A stretch of DNA of 64,000 nt, from contig NZ_CP073015.1 of assembly GCF_018080005.1 (NCBI RefSeq), positions 2,260,501 to 2,324,500 on the forward strand, in the 5' to 3' direction. Under the pieces are notes generated by a model that worked only from the letters and a program-made list of their open reading frames with translations, searched no databases and was not told where the DNA came from. A program made the translations under genes and the position numbers. Below are positions 29,157 through 38,500 of this stretch, one piece after another. Source of the DNA: Flavobacterium sp. CS20. GTDB taxonomy: Bacteria > Bacteroidota > Bacteroidia > Flavobacteriales > Flavobacteriaceae. The stretch's first letter is position 1, and each line of letters opens with the position of its first letter.

Positions 29157-29930
29157 TCAAGTGCTCGGTTCTTGCCTAAAACATTCCACCAACATCCCAT
29201 AAAGTTCTGGATGTTTTCTTTTTAGTAAATCCGCTCGTTCAAAAAAATACTCTGAAGCAACCGCAAAGAATTCAGCTTGATTTGTTCCACCATATTTACG
29301 AATATCTGAATGGTTATCGTTAATCGCTTCCATTTCTTTATGGATTAAGTTTAACCAAGGTATGGCATATTGATGTTCCATTAGCCGCTCTGGCACACCG
29401 TCTGTTCTATCGTCCAACTTATCTATAAGGTGCACAAATTCGTGTATGCCAGTATTGCTTTTATCGGTTGTATTTTTAAAGCCGTGGTACAATGCTTTCT
29501 TGGAAAGTATCATCTGTTTCTCGAACCTTCCATTTCCAACTATTCCACCAATATTCCGTGAGTTATCCTTACTGCTAAATTGCATATCCTCATTAAAATT
29601 ATCAGGATATAAAAGGATGCCACTTAAATTTGTGTAGTGCCATTCCTTGAAGCCAAAAACTGGAATGACGGCACTTGCTGCAATTAAAACCTTATCCAAC
29701 TCTTCCAGTTCAAACTGCACAGCATCGATATAGACCTCACTTAAAAATAGCATCATTTTTTGCTGAAAAATTAGCTGTGCGTCTTTTGATAGATTTCTAT
29801 AAAACAGCACATTATCCGTCAATAATTTATGCCAATGTTCTGGAAATGGCTTTACACTATGACGTTTTGCTTTTTTATAAAAATGAACAGCAAAAAGAAC
29901 AATCACAACCGAAATAAAAATATAAGCCAT
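29157..29930 (-). CDS. MtfA-family zinc-dependent peptidase (M90)
   Basis: 257 aa with an N-terminal transmembrane anchor (YIFISVVIVLFAVHFY) and the MtfA fold: RNIGGIVGNGRFEKQMILSK, then the zinc-binding HEFVH in NTGIHEFVHLIDKLDDRTDGV, and GGTNQAEFFAVASEYFFER as the third-ligand region. In E. coli MtfA binds the Mlc repressor; flavobacterial versions are membrane-anchored and their substrate is not known. It lies 12 bases after the HMA chaperone gene, at the end of the metal operon. Confidence 0.88.
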   Translation of the reverse strand: MAYIFISVVIVLFAVHFYKKAKRHSVKPFPEHWHKLLTDNVLFYRNLSKDAQLIFQQKMMLFLSEVYIDAVQFELEELDKVLIAASAVIPVFGFKEWHYTNLSGILLYPDNFNEDMQFSSKDNSRNIGGIVGNGRFEKQMILSKKALYHGFKNTTDKSNTGIHEFVHLIDKLDDRTDGVPERLMEHQYAIPWLNLIHKEMEAINDNHSDIRKYGGTNQAEFFAVASEYFFERADLLKRKHPELYGMLVECFRQEPST

Positions 29931-29942
29931 ATTAAAAACGTA

Positions 29943-30155
29943 TTAATCTACAGGTTCGGCCTTAAATCCCACTTTTTGCAAAGTCGCCTTTACATCTTCT
30001 TCGGTTACACCATCGCTTTCAATGGTTAGGATTTTATCAGGATTAGAGGTATCTACTTCCCAACTTTCTACACCTTCTTGTTTGTTTAAAAAAGGGGTGA
30101 CTTTTGATACGCACCCACCACAATTGATATTTGTTTTAAATTTTAAAGTTTTCAT
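29943..30155 (-). CDS. HMA-domain metallochaperone (CopZ-like)
   Basis: 70 aa, a single heavy-metal-associated domain without signal peptide, so cytosolic. The metal loop is NINCGGCVSKV (Cys-x-x-Cys), where Gly-Gly replaces the usual Ala-Ser/Gly pair; GVESWEVD and KVGFKAEPVD follow. It probably delivers Cu(I) to the CopA ATPase encoded 20 bases upstream. A close homologue lies at 62056. Confidence 0.88.
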   Translation of the reverse strand: MKTLKFKTNINCGGCVSKVTPFLNKQEGVESWEVDTSNPDKILTIESDGVTEEDVKATLQKVGFKAEPVD

Positions 30156-30175
30156 AGTATTGAATTTATTTATTA

Positions 30176-32433
30176 TTAAAGTTTTACTCGTTTAAGTCTT
30201 AAGCTATTTGCAACTACGGATACACTACTGAATGCCATTCTTGCACCTGCAATCATCGGATCCAACAAAAACCCATTTACAGGATAAAGAACTCCCGCTG
30301 CAATTGGAATGCCAATAATGTTGTAAATAAATGCCCAGAATAAGTTCTGACGTATGCCCAACACGGTTCTTTTTGATAGTTCCAATGCTTTTGGGATAGA
30401 TTGTAAATCTGATGTTATCAAGGTCATTTTTGCTACATCCATTGCGATATCCGAACCTTTGCCCATAGCAATACTCACATTGGCTTGCGCCAGGGCGTGC
30501 GAATCGTTGATACCATCGCCCACCATTGCTACTATCTTTCCGTCCGCCTGTAATTTTTCGACAAAAGCCGCTTTGTCCGAAGGCATCACTTCTCCTTGGT
30601 AATTTGTTATTCCTACTTGTTTTGCGACAGCAGATGCGGTTTTATTGTTATCTCCAGTAAGCATATAGACCTCAATGCCTCGTTCTTGAAGTGTTGCTAT
30701 GGCCATTTTTGAAGTTTCCTTAATCTTGTCTGCAATGGCGAGTATCGCCAGCACTTGTTTTTCATTGCCAAAGAAAATGACGGTTTTCGCTTGCTCTTCG
30801 AGACTTTCTGCTGTTTGCATCAAGGAAGCATCGATTTGAATATTTTTCTCAAGCATTAGTTTATGGTTTCCAACATAGTATGGTGAACCATTTTCTGTTT
30901 GAGCTTTCACACCTTTTCCTGTAATACTTTCAAAAGAAGCAATTTCAGCTTTTTCAATATTTTCATCTTTTAAGTGATTGACTACAGCTTCCGCCAAAGG
31001 GTGTTCTGATTGTGCTTCAATAGCTAGAAGAACTTTTTGTATTCGTTGATATCTTCGAGTTTATCCTTCCAAAATATATCAGTTACTAAAGGTTTTCCTT
31101 CTGTAATTGTACCTGTTTTATCAAGAATGACAGCATTCACTTTATGACCGAGTTCTAAACTTTCGGCATCCTTTATAAGGATATTATTTTCTGCGCCTTT
31201 ACCAATTCCCACCATAATGGCGGTAGGTGTTGCCAATCCCAAAGCACAAGGACAGGCGATTACCAATACGGCTACAGAGGTCAATAAGGCTTGTGAAAAG
31301 GCATTATCGCCTCCTAAAGACATCCAGACAATGAAGGTTACAATGGAAATACCCAATACCACAGGAACGAAAATACCGGCAATCTTATCGACCAGTTTTT
31401 GAACGGGTGCCTTACTCCCTTGCGCTTGCTGAACCATTTTTATGATTTGGGAAAGCAGGGTTTCTCCACCTACTTTTTCAGCGGTAAATTGAAAACTTCC
31501 TTTTTGATTAACGGTACCAGCGAATACCTTTTCCCCTTGGGATTTCTGAACTGGAACGGGTTCTCCAAGAATCATACTTTCATCTACATATGAGCTTCCC
31601 TTGGAAACTTCGCCATCCACGGGAATCTTTTCTCCGGGACGCACCAAAATGGTCTGACCTACTTGAACAGACGAAATAGGAATTTCCTTTTCTTCACCAT
31701 TCTCAATAATTTTCAACGTTTTAGGCTGTAGTCCCATTAATTTTTTAATGGCTGAAGATGTATTTGACTTTGCCTTTTCCTCCAATAGTTTCCCCAAGGA
31801 AATAAAGGTTATAATTACCGTTGCCGCCTCATAATAAACGTGAGGCTCGATACCACGATTCAACCAAAATTCAGGAAAAAAAGTGTTGAACACACTAAAC
31901 AGAAAAGCGATTCCTGTACTCAAGGCTACAAGCGTATCCATATTTGCTTTACCGTGTTTGGCCTGCTTGAAGGCATTGATGAAAAAACTGCGCCCAAACC
32001 AAAAAAGAATTGGAAAGACCAATACCAATGAAATCCATTTGCCTGGTTCCCATTGCATATAGAACATTCCCAACACAAAAATGGGTAGCGTAAGTATCGC
32101 CGACCAGATGGTTCGGTTTTTTATGTCCTGATAATACTTTTGCTGAAGTTCTTGCTGTACTTCCGAAGGGTCTTCGGCATTTATTATAATATCATAACCG
32201 ACCTGTCTTAAAGCGTTTTGCAATTGTTTTTCGGTAGTGGCTTCGTCGTAATCCACCAATACCGAACTGCTGGCAAAGTTAACCTGTGCGTCGTTCACAC
32301 CTTCTGTGTGTTTTAATACAGATTCAACACTTGTTGCACAAGAAGCGCAGGTCATTCCCGTAACAGGAAATGATTTCTTTGCTCCTTTTTTAGTATTCTT
32401 TTCTTTGGTTTTAAATATGTTGATTGTCTCCAT
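30176..32433 (-). pseudogene. copA: Copper-exporting P1B-type ATPase, frameshifted
   Basis: Two minus-strand frames together make a CopA of about 750 residues. The first (32433-31024) has one HMA domain ([15 protein letters not shown]), transmembrane helices, the actuator, [11 protein letters not shown], and the phosphorylation motif [10 protein letters not shown]; the second (from 30997) has AEAVVNHLK, VYMLTGDNNKTASAVA, GDGINDSHALAQANVSIAMG and the C-terminal ARMAFSSVSVVANSLRL. The gap codes [14 protein letters not shown] when one A is added to the A5 run near 31034, restoring the SEHPLAEAV motif. As written the nucleotide-binding domain is cut off. Confidence 0.92.
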
Positions 32434-32597
32434 AAACCCATTCTTATTTGTATGTTACAAATTTCAGGATTAAAAGACTTTAATGTGTTACGTAATATGC
32501 TGAATGATTTGTAGAATTTACTCTTCACGAATTATTACTACCAATTGGATAAGTCGTTTTTAATTTATCTTTTATCACCGCAATGGATACGTGTCTA

Positions 32598-33209
32598 TCA
32601 GTCTCTACTATTTGTAATCAAATACCCTTTTGATTGAATGACCTTTTTTATCTCATCGACATTCGTTTTAGTGGTATCAAATTCTATAATTGAAGTCCCT
32701 TCTTCAAAAGACGTAGATACATTTGTAACCCCGTCAATTTTGTTTACCGAATGGTTGATGTTTTCTTCACAACCCGAGCATACCATCCCTTCAATATTCA
32801 ACTTTACAGTTTGAATATCGGTATTGTTTGTTGCAACAATTCCTACTTTCTCCGTTGAATGAAATATTTGTGGATAATAAGAAACCAATGTCATTACAAC
32901 AACAAACACTGTAACCAACCACAAATAGAATTTCGACTTAAAAAATGATGGCTTAGCCATATCACAGTTACCACAATCGTCCACCTTCTTTTTTTTATAA
33001 ACCTGATAAAAGGTAAGTCCCAATGACAAAAATGCTATAACCAACAGATAAGGTTTCAAGGCAATAAGCCAAGAAAAATAGACAGAACTTCCACTAATAC
33101 CAGCTACACTTGTAAGTAGCAAAGGACCCCAGCAGCATAGTTTAAGGGAAACTGCTGAAAATACAGCAGTCCCCATAGATGTTTTTTTGTTCCATTTAGT
33201 AATTGCCAT
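32598..33209 (-). CDS. MerT-like mercuric transporter fused to an HMA domain (MerTP)
   Basis: 203 aa from the ATG at 33209, which overlaps the previous gene's stop region and starts the recognisable protein (MAITKWNKKTSMGTAVFSAV); an upstream in-frame ATG at 33275 lies within that gene and was not used. Three to four helices carry the MerT pair SLKLCCWGP; a cytosolic-loop Cys set VDDCGNCD follows; the C-terminal domain is HMA-like, NIEGMVCSGCEEN. It would move Hg(II) (or another thiophilic ion) inward for reduction by MerA. A second such protein is at 36040. Confidence 0.83.
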   Translation of the reverse strand: MAITKWNKKTSMGTAVFSAVSLKLCCWGPLLLTSVAGISGSSVYFSWLIALKPYLLVIAFLSLGLTFYQVYKKKKVDDCGNCDMAKPSFFKSKFYLWLVTVFVVVMTLVSYYPQIFHSTEKVGIVATNNTDIQTVKLNIEGMVCSGCEENINHSVNKIDGVTNVSTSFEEGTSIIEFDTTKTNVDEIKKVIQSKGYLITNSRD

Positions 33210-33211
33210 AC

Positions 33212-33481
33212 CTAACAACTTCCTATTCCCGCGTTTACCAAATCCTCTTTTGTGATTTCGATGTTGGTGCGACAATTCAGTAGTTTTCCGTCCACAGCAA
33301 TGGCGGGAACTCTTGTAACCCCATATTCCTTCATTTTTGAAACACAGATTTTACTTTCGCATTGCTCGGACAGATTATGAAGTGTGATTTCGCAGTCCTT
33401 TCCTGCTGTCTCTTTTACTAATTGCACCACAGGCTCGCATACCGGGCAACCTGCTGTAAAAATCTCGATTTGTCGTTTCAT
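33212..33481 (-). CDS. Small thioredoxin-fold protein with CPVC motif
   Basis: 89 aa glutaredoxin/thioredoxin-like protein. The redox or metal motif is AGCPVCEPV near the N-terminus, followed by a cis-Pro-type segment TRVPAIAVDGKLL. It has no signal peptide, so it is cytosolic. Such proteins are common next to mer-type genes in Bacteroidota, where they may handle Hg(II) or the thiols of MerT. It begins directly after the G-tract operator at 33523-33539 and is followed by the MerT-like gene. Confidence 0.8.
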   Translation of the reverse strand: MKRQIEIFTAGCPVCEPVVQLVKETAGKDCEITLHNLSEQCESKICVSKMKEYGVTRVPAIAVDGKLLNCRTNIEITKEDLVNAGIGSC

Positions 33482-33509
33482 CTTATTTAAGTTTAAATTA
33501 ATAATGGAA

Positions 33510-33543
33510 CAAAGATGAGAACGTGAGGTAGGGGGTCACCAAA
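33510..33543 (-). promoter_or_regulatory. Promoter with G-tract operator (CsoR-type) for the thioredoxin-merTP unit
   Basis: On the minus strand TTTG (33540-33543) is separated by 22 bases from CATCTTTG (33510-33517), close to the Bacteroidota TTTG/TAnnTTTG pattern. Between them lies GTGAGGTAGGGGGTCAC on the plus strand (33523-33539), a G-tract with GTGA/TCAC ends, like CsoR/RcnR operators. The csoR-like gene sits immediately upstream. Confidence 0.5.
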
Positions 33544-33549
33544 CTTTTT

Positions 33550-33936
33550 TTAACCTTTTTTTTCGTTGTAGTTTTTTAATCTGGTTTCAATAGTTTGGAT
33601 TTCTTTTAAGCGATTGGTCAAATCGGATAATTCCAAATTGGGGAATTCACTTTTTAAATATTCAATTTTATCTTCATTGCCACAATTTCCTGGGCAAGAG
33701 TCCACGGCCTTTACAATTCCAATAGCAAGTGCTTTTCGATAGACTTCATCCAGCAGTAAGTAATGTGCTTTTTGAATCCCCTTATCAATGGATCTGAACT
33801 GTATGTTTATTTGTTCGGGGTCCTTTCCTTCATCAAGCATTTTAACAATGCCGTTTATTTGACCACTCAAAGTTTTTAATCTGGATTTAATATCCAAGAT
33901 TAAATCAGTAGGTAATTTGTACTGTTCTCCTTTCAT
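33550..33936 (-). CDS. CsoR/RcnR-family (DUF156) metal-sensitive regulator
   Basis: 128 aa helical regulator. The N-terminal part matches the family: LDIKSRLKTLSGQINGIVKML, then KDPEQINIQFRSIDKGIQKAHYLLLDEVYRKAL. The copper-type Cys at the start of helix 2 and in the H-x-x-x-C pair are missing; only the His in KAHYLL is kept. A CPGNCG motif (about residues 93-98) and a longer C-terminus are present. It may sense another metal or use the extra Cys pair. It follows merA by 9 bases and precedes the G-tract operator, its likely target. Confidence 0.82.
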   Translation of the reverse strand: MKGEQYKLPTDLILDIKSRLKTLSGQINGIVKMLDEGKDPEQINIQFRSIDKGIQKAHYLLLDEVYRKALAIGIVKAVDSCPGNCGNEDKIEYLKSEFPNLELSDLTNRLKEIQTIETRLKNYNEKKG

Positions 33937-33945
33937 AACTCAAAC

Positions 33946-35651
33946 TTAACTCGCGCGACAACTTAATTTGGAAACATCTTTCCCAAAGGTAATCGTTGCC
34001 AGTTTAACAGATTCTCCTAAAGTTAAATATGGATAAAAGCTTTCTGCTAAATCTTTTACAGTGATTCCAAATTTAATAGCCATACTCAATTGTTGTATCA
34101 GTTCACCACCTTCAAGTGCAACTACTCTTGCGCCTATTAATTTATCGGTTTCAGTGTTGCGTATCAGTTTTATGAACCCTCTGGTATCTTGAGTCGCCAA
34201 GGCTCTTGGAACGTGAATTAAATCAAGTTTACTGACTTCAAAAGGAATTTCCTTTTTTTCTGCTTCAATTTCATCTATACCTGCTCCTGCGATTTGAGGG
34301 TCTGTAAATACTACCCAAGGTAATGATGAATAATCAATACTTGTTTTTGTTGATGAAAACGCATTGTTCACTGCTGTACTACCTTCGGTTGCTGCTGTAT
34401 AAACAAATGCCGGTGTAATGGTGACGTCGCCTCTGCATAAATATTGGAAATATTGGTTTCCATCTTTTCATTTACAATAATATGGCTACTTTCTGTTAAC
34501 TTTAGGCTAATATTCTCAAGCCCTAAATTAGAGGTGTTAGGCTTCGTCCCTGTAGCCACCACAATATGTCCTTTTTCAACAATTTGAGTTGTGGAACCAT
34601 CAGGATAATTACAATGAATAATTGTATCGTTACCTTTCTTTTCAAATTTAAAAGCTCTAAAGTTTGGAAGGATTTCAATTCCTTCACTATTCATTTGTTC
34701 TACCAAAACATCTGTAATATCTTTTGTTTGACTGCGTAATGGCCTGTCGGTAAATTCAATGATACGTACTTTTACTCCTAAACGGTTATATGCCATAACA
34801 ATTTCCAATCCGATATAGCCAGCTCCCATTATGGTTAAGCTTTTTGGTTTTTCTTCTAAATCGAATAAAGAAACATTCGTTAAGTAGCCTACTTTATTCA
34901 GTCCTTCAATACTTGGAATGTTTGTTGTCGCTCCTGTTGCTATAATGATGTTAGTTGCTGTGTATGTATCTTTTCCATTTACAAGAATGGTTTTATTATC
35001 TACAAATTCTGCCCAACCTTTAAGCATTGTTAAGTTTTTGAAATCACTTACCACATCCATATATTTTTGTTGCTGAAGTGAAGCAACCAATGCTTTTTTA
35101 TCTTTTATGATTTGTGTAAAATCAATGTCTGCTCCTCTAGGTTTTATACCCTTAAAATTGGAATGCGTAGCGAGACGTACCGTTTCGGCGACCCGAATAA
35201 GGTTTTTAGACGGTACACAACCCACATTTACGCAAGTGCCACCAAAATCTAATCCTGCATTTACCATAAGTGTTGTGAGCCCTAAACCTTCAGCTTTAAT
35301 GGTCGCTGAAAATGCGACTGAACCACCACCAATAATTATTAAATCGAATTTATTTTGGCCTTTGGAATTTACAGCGGAAACCTCTTCCTCGTCGACATTA
35401 TTTACAACCGAATAATCACCAACGCTGTTTATAGCATCTATTACATTTGCCTTACTCATCTTATCAGCATCAAAATTAAATTCGCCTTTTCCGGTTTCGT
35501 GGTTAACTGTGGAACTTAAAACTCCTTCAGTTGCGTTCATATCCTTTTCGATATGTGTTGCACAACCTTCACAGGTCATACCCTCGATTTCCAATGTAAT
35601 GGTTTCTCTATTTTGAGGCATTTTGATTTTCATTTTAGCTGTATTTTTCAT
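33946..35651 (-). pseudogene. merA: Mercuric reductase with HMA domain, frameshifted and lacking one C-terminal Cys
   Basis: First frame (35651-34368): an N-terminal HMA domain (EIEGMTCEGCATHIE), FAD motif IIIGGGSVAF, redox-active GGTCVNVGCVPSKN, NADPH region. Second frame (from 34371): DPQIAGAGIDEIEAE and the dimerisation domain. Restoring one base near 34437 gives NIYAxGDVTITPAFVYTAAT and joins the frames. The C-terminus reads KLSCRAS where MerA normally has a Cys-Cys pair that hands Hg(II) to the active site, so one Cys is replaced by Arg. The gene is probably non-functional as written. Confidence 0.9.
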
Positions 35652-35680
35652 TGAAATCGGTACTGTTTACTTATTAAAAA

Positions 35681-36022
35681 TTAGACCTTCCCTTTAATTA
35701 CTTCGGCCTTAAACCCTTTCTTTTCTATGATAAGTTTTAGGGCTTTGATACTTGTTTTTGAACCATCAAACTCAATAACAGCAATATCTCCAGGGTATTC
35801 AACCGAATGTTCCAAAACACCATCTACTTCCTTTAATGCATTATAAATAGCATTGGAACAACCAGCACAAGTAATGCCTGTAATTTTAAATTTCACCGTG
35901 ATTGCATTATGTTTCTTTGAAGCTACTTCCACAACTTGATTTGTAACCTCCTTGCTTTGTGATTTGGCCTGAAAAGAAAACAGCATTAAAGCCAAAATAG
36001 GCACTATTGATAGTTTTTTCAT
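35681..36022 (-). CDS. Secreted HMA-domain protein (MerP-like)
   Basis: 113 aa with a signal peptide (VPILALMLFSFQAKSQ, about residues 7-22) and a single HMA domain, FKITGITCAGCSNAIYNAL, then VDGVLEHSVEYPG and KKGFKAEV. It is likely a periplasmic mercury/copper binding protein. It sits between the MerTP-like gene (36040) and merA in the ArsR-led operon, as merP does in classical mer operons. Confidence 0.85.
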   Translation of the reverse strand: MKKLSIVPILALMLFSFQAKSQSKEVTNQVVEVASKKHNAITVKFKITGITCAGCSNAIYNALKEVDGVLEHSVEYPGDIAVIEFDGSKTSIKALKLIIEKKGFKAEVIKGKV

Positions 36023-36039
36023 AATGGGTAATTTTGCGT

Positions 36040-36633
36040 TTATTTATCTTTTATAACTTTGTATCCTATTGAATTAATTGCCTTTTCAATAGCTACTTTA
36101 GAGGTTTTAGACTTATCAAACTCTACGATGGCATTTCCCTTTTCATACGAAGGGGTTACATTTATAATACCGTCCAATTCATTTACAGCGTGTTTTATGC
36201 TTTCTTCACACCCAGCACAAGTCATTCCTTGAACATTAAAGTTTACAGTTTGAATATTTGATTGGTTTACAATGACTACTTCTTTTTTATTATCTGGATA
36301 AAAAATGAATGAATAATATGGAAATGCCAGCATTATAATTGCAAATACAGTTACAATTCCTAAAAACTTTTTTGATTGTATAAATTTTGGTTTTTCGTCT
36401 GTTTCACATTCGCAGTCAATTTCTTTTTGAGGTTTTAGTTTTTGATACCAAGCAAAGCCGAGCACTAAAATTGTTAGCCCGATTAGATAAGGTCTAAAAG
36501 GCTCAAGCCAAGAAAATGTTGAGGCAATTCCACTTGTTCCCGCGATTAAAGCCAAAACGGGTGTAATACAACATAAAGAGGCTGTAATTGCAGTTAACAA
36601 ACCTGCACCAATTAATTTGTTTTCACTTTTCAT
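36040..36633 (-). CDS. MerT-like mercuric transporter with C-terminal HMA domain
   Basis: 197 aa. Three hydrophobic segments, with the MerT Cys pair ITASLCCITPVLALIAGTSG in the first helix, a loop Cys motif EIDCECETDE, and a C-terminal HMA domain FNVQGMTCAGCEESIKHAV. The two domains correspond to fused MerT and MerP. It overlaps the upstream arsR gene by 4 bases, so it is the first structural gene of the operon. Related to the protein at 32598 but without its longer N-terminus. Confidence 0.88.
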   Translation of the reverse strand: MKSENKLIGAGLLTAITASLCCITPVLALIAGTSGIASTFSWLEPFRPYLIGLTILVLGFAWYQKLKPQKEIDCECETDEKPKFIQSKKFLGIVTVFAIIMLAFPYYSFIFYPDNKKEVVIVNQSNIQTVNFNVQGMTCAGCEESIKHAVNELDGIINVTPSYEKGNAIVEFDKSKTSKVAIEKAINSIGYKVIKDK

Positions 36634-37004
36634 ATCGTTTCTAAAACTTTGTTTTTATCGAGTATTTCAAAAAACGGATTTAATAATGTTGAATATTCAG
36701 GGGTTAGTGAGTAAAAAATCGTTTGAGCATCTCTTTCGGTTTCCAATAAATTTCTGTCCTTCATTTTTCTCAAATGTTGAGAGATAGCAGAAATATTCAT
36801 TTCGAGAATATCACTTAAGTCGCAAACGCAAAGTCGTTTCTCCTCAAAGAGTAGGTAAAGAATTTTTAGCCGAACATTATTTCCGACTAAAGAAAGTCCA
36901 TTTGCCAAATAGTCAAACGATTCATTTAATTCTGAAACTGTCTTTTTACAACGGTTTATCTGTTCAATATCTGCCTGTTGTCTAATGCAAGAATTATTTT
37001 TCAT
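36630..37004 (-). CDS. ArsR/SmtB-family metalloregulator of the mercury operon
   Basis: 124 aa winged-helix repressor. RLCVCDLSDILEMNISAISQHLRKMKDRNLL is covered by two parts: the CVC metal motif (RLCVCDL) and the recognition helix (SAISQHLRKM). Additional Cys residues are near the N-terminus (SCIRQ, INRCKK) and could complete a thiolate site. It sits at the head of the merTP-merP-merA operon and so takes the place of MerR; ArsR-type mer regulators are known in several phyla. An inverted repeat and promoter lie directly upstream. Confidence 0.88.
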   Translation of the reverse strand: MKNNSCIRQQADIEQINRCKKTVSELNESFDYLANGLSLVGNNVRLKILYLLFEEKRLCVCDLSDILEMNISAISQHLRKMKDRNLLETERDAQTIFYSLTPEYSTLLNPFFEILDKNKVLETI

Positions 37005-37008
37005 AAGG

Positions 37009-37049
37009 CAAAGTTACAATTATTTCTTATTTAAGCAAATACTTAAATA
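37009..37049 (-). promoter_or_regulatory. mer operon promoter with ArsR operator over the -33 box
   Basis: On the minus strand TTTG (37036-37039) and TAACTTTG (37009-37016) are spaced by exactly 19 bases, the Bacteroidota consensus. A perfect 8-base inverted repeat TATTTAAG-N6-CTTAAATA (37028-37049) covers the TTTG box, as expected for ArsR repression. The -7 box ends only 5 bases before the ATG at 37004, so the transcript may be leaderless. Confidence 0.75.
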
Positions 37050-37146
37050 CAAAAAAGAATGATATGTAAATTTTGATCATTATGTTCCTTTTGTTTTGAT
37101 TTGTGTTTTGCAAAAACTAAAACTACCGAAATGTACATCTGTTCTT

Positions 37147-37793
37147 TTAGCTTGTAGGTGAAGGTATTGCTGGCTTTACAGTTAATTGTCTTTTAAAACT
37201 ACAAAACAGAAAATTCTGTATGGTGTTGAATGGTGTTGTGTGGTCCTCTGATACACAGCGAATTTTGTCAAATCCTTTTTTTAATTCCGATGTTAATTCC
37301 TCTTCATTGTATTGTTTTATTTCAAGTCCGCTACATTTTTTGGTCCGTTTTGTGAAAAGGTTCCTATTATTAAATAACCTCTTACAAATTTTGTCGCTAT
37401 GTTAGTATATTTTTTAATCTGATCATCTGTTGTAAGAAAATGAAAAGTTGCTCTGTCGTGCCAAACATCGAAAGATGTATCTGGTTCAAATTCGGCAATG
37501 TCGCTTACAATCCAATTTACTTTACTTGCCTTTTCTCCCAGTCTTTTTTTAGCTTTCGCAATTGCTTTTTCTGAAATATCAAGTACAGTAATGTTATTAT
37601 ACCCTTCCTTGAGTAAATAGTCAACAAGTTTACTGTCGCCACCACCAATGTCTATAATTTTTGCCTTTTTATTTAGTTTGAACGAACGTATAAACTCCAG
37701 TGAAGTTTTTGGTATTTCTTGGGTCCAACTTACCTGGTCTGGATTTTTAGTTTCGTAAACTGTTTCCCAATGTTTCTTTCTGTCTAATTTCAT
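37147..37793 (-). pseudogene. Class I SAM-dependent methyltransferase, 3' frameshift
   Basis: The minus-strand frame from 37793 gives a methyltransferase: HWETVYETKNPDQVSW, motif I IIDIGGGDSKLVDYLL, VLDISEKAIAKAKKRLG, WIVSDIAEFEPDTSFDVWHD and GYLIIGTFSQNGPK. It then ends early (NVADLK). Adding one A to the A6 run near 37335 continues as CSGLEIKQYNEEELTSELKK and VSEDHTTPFNTIQNFLFCSF, the usual C-terminus, with TAA at 37147-37149. Such methyltransferases often accompany mer or ars genes; the substrate is unknown. Confidence 0.82.
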
Positions 37794-37874
37794 TTTGATA
37801 TCTAAATTTGGTTTATTTGTAAATCAATATATCATCTATTGATTTAAATATCCCTTAATAGCGGTAAACACACC

Positions 37875-38441
37875 TTAAATCTCATCCAAGGATTTTCGGT
37901 TTTTTGTCACAGATTTCTTGAACTGCGTGGGTGTCATTCCCGTTACTTTTTTGAATTGATTGCTTAAGTACGCAACGCTACTATAATGTAATTGAAAAGC
38001 TATCTCACTCAAGGTTAATTCATCATAGACAATAAGTTCTTTTACACGTTCAATTTTTTGGTTGATGATGTATTGCTCGAACGTGATGCTTTCTACCGAT
38101 GAGAATAGGGAACTTAAATATTTGTAATCCAAATTAAGTTCACCACTTATAATATCTGCCCATTTTAAATCGGTTTCGTCGTTGGAATGATGTATTTTCT
38201 CAACAACCAAAGTTTTCATTTGCTCAATAAGTTGACTTTTACGGTCGTCAATCAAACTGAAACCTGAATTTTGAAGGGCTTCGGAAAGCTCTTTTTTGGT
38301 GTTTGCATTTAATGTTGACACTAATTTAACTTCTCCCAATTTAATAGAAGCATAGGATATTTCAAGTTGTTTTAAAATATTGGATACTGCCGAGATACAT
38401 CTTGGGCAGACCATATTTTTAATATAGATAATCTCATTCAT
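37875..38441 (-). CDS. HMA-like/AraC hybrid regulator, copy 1
   Basis: 188 aa. The N-terminus reads YIKNMVCPRCISAVSNILKQ, an HMA-like strand with a Met-x-Cys-x-x-Cys site, followed by a beta-alpha-beta pattern ending NSGFSLIDD; the C-terminus is an AraC-type helix-turn-helix (VKELIVYDELTLSEIAFQLH and YLSNQFKKVTGMTPTQFKKS). No other ligand domain is present. So metal binding and DNA binding seem joined in one short protein, probably a Cu/Ag sensor. Two paralogues lie at 49322 and 59859. A perfect palindrome sits 7 bases upstream of the start. Confidence 0.8.
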   Translation of the reverse strand: MNEIIYIKNMVCPRCISAVSNILKQLEISYASIKLGEVKLVSTLNANTKKELSEALQNSGFSLIDDRKSQLIEQMKTLVVEKIHHSNDETDLKWADIISGELNLDYKYLSSLFSSVESITFEQYIINQKIERVKELIVYDELTLSEIAFQLHYSSVAYLSNQFKKVTGMTPTQFKKSVTKNRKSLDEI

Positions 38442-38447
38442 ATAATA

Positions 38448-38463
38448 CTTGTTTTAAAACAAG
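38448..38463. promoter_or_regulatory. 16-bp perfect palindrome before the HMA-AraC gene
   Basis: CTTGTTTTAAAACAAG is fully self-complementary and lies 7 bases upstream of the regulator's ATG (38441). A site this close to the start would fit autoregulation or ribosome blocking. Its use is inferred. Confidence 0.45.
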
Positions 38464-38500
38464 GTTAACCCAGATTTGTGTAAAGAATAGTAAACAGCGA

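Noticed and set aside
31020..31040. Programmed frameshifting in copA (as in E. coli CopA(Z))
   Set aside because: The shift lies in the nucleotide-binding domain at an A5 run without a following structure, whereas the E. coli site is after the metal-binding domains. Many similar indels nearby favour damage.
37220..37405. Plus-strand 61-aa frame
   Set aside because: It lies over the frameshifted 3' part of the minus-strand methyltransferase, whose repaired frame explains the sequence.
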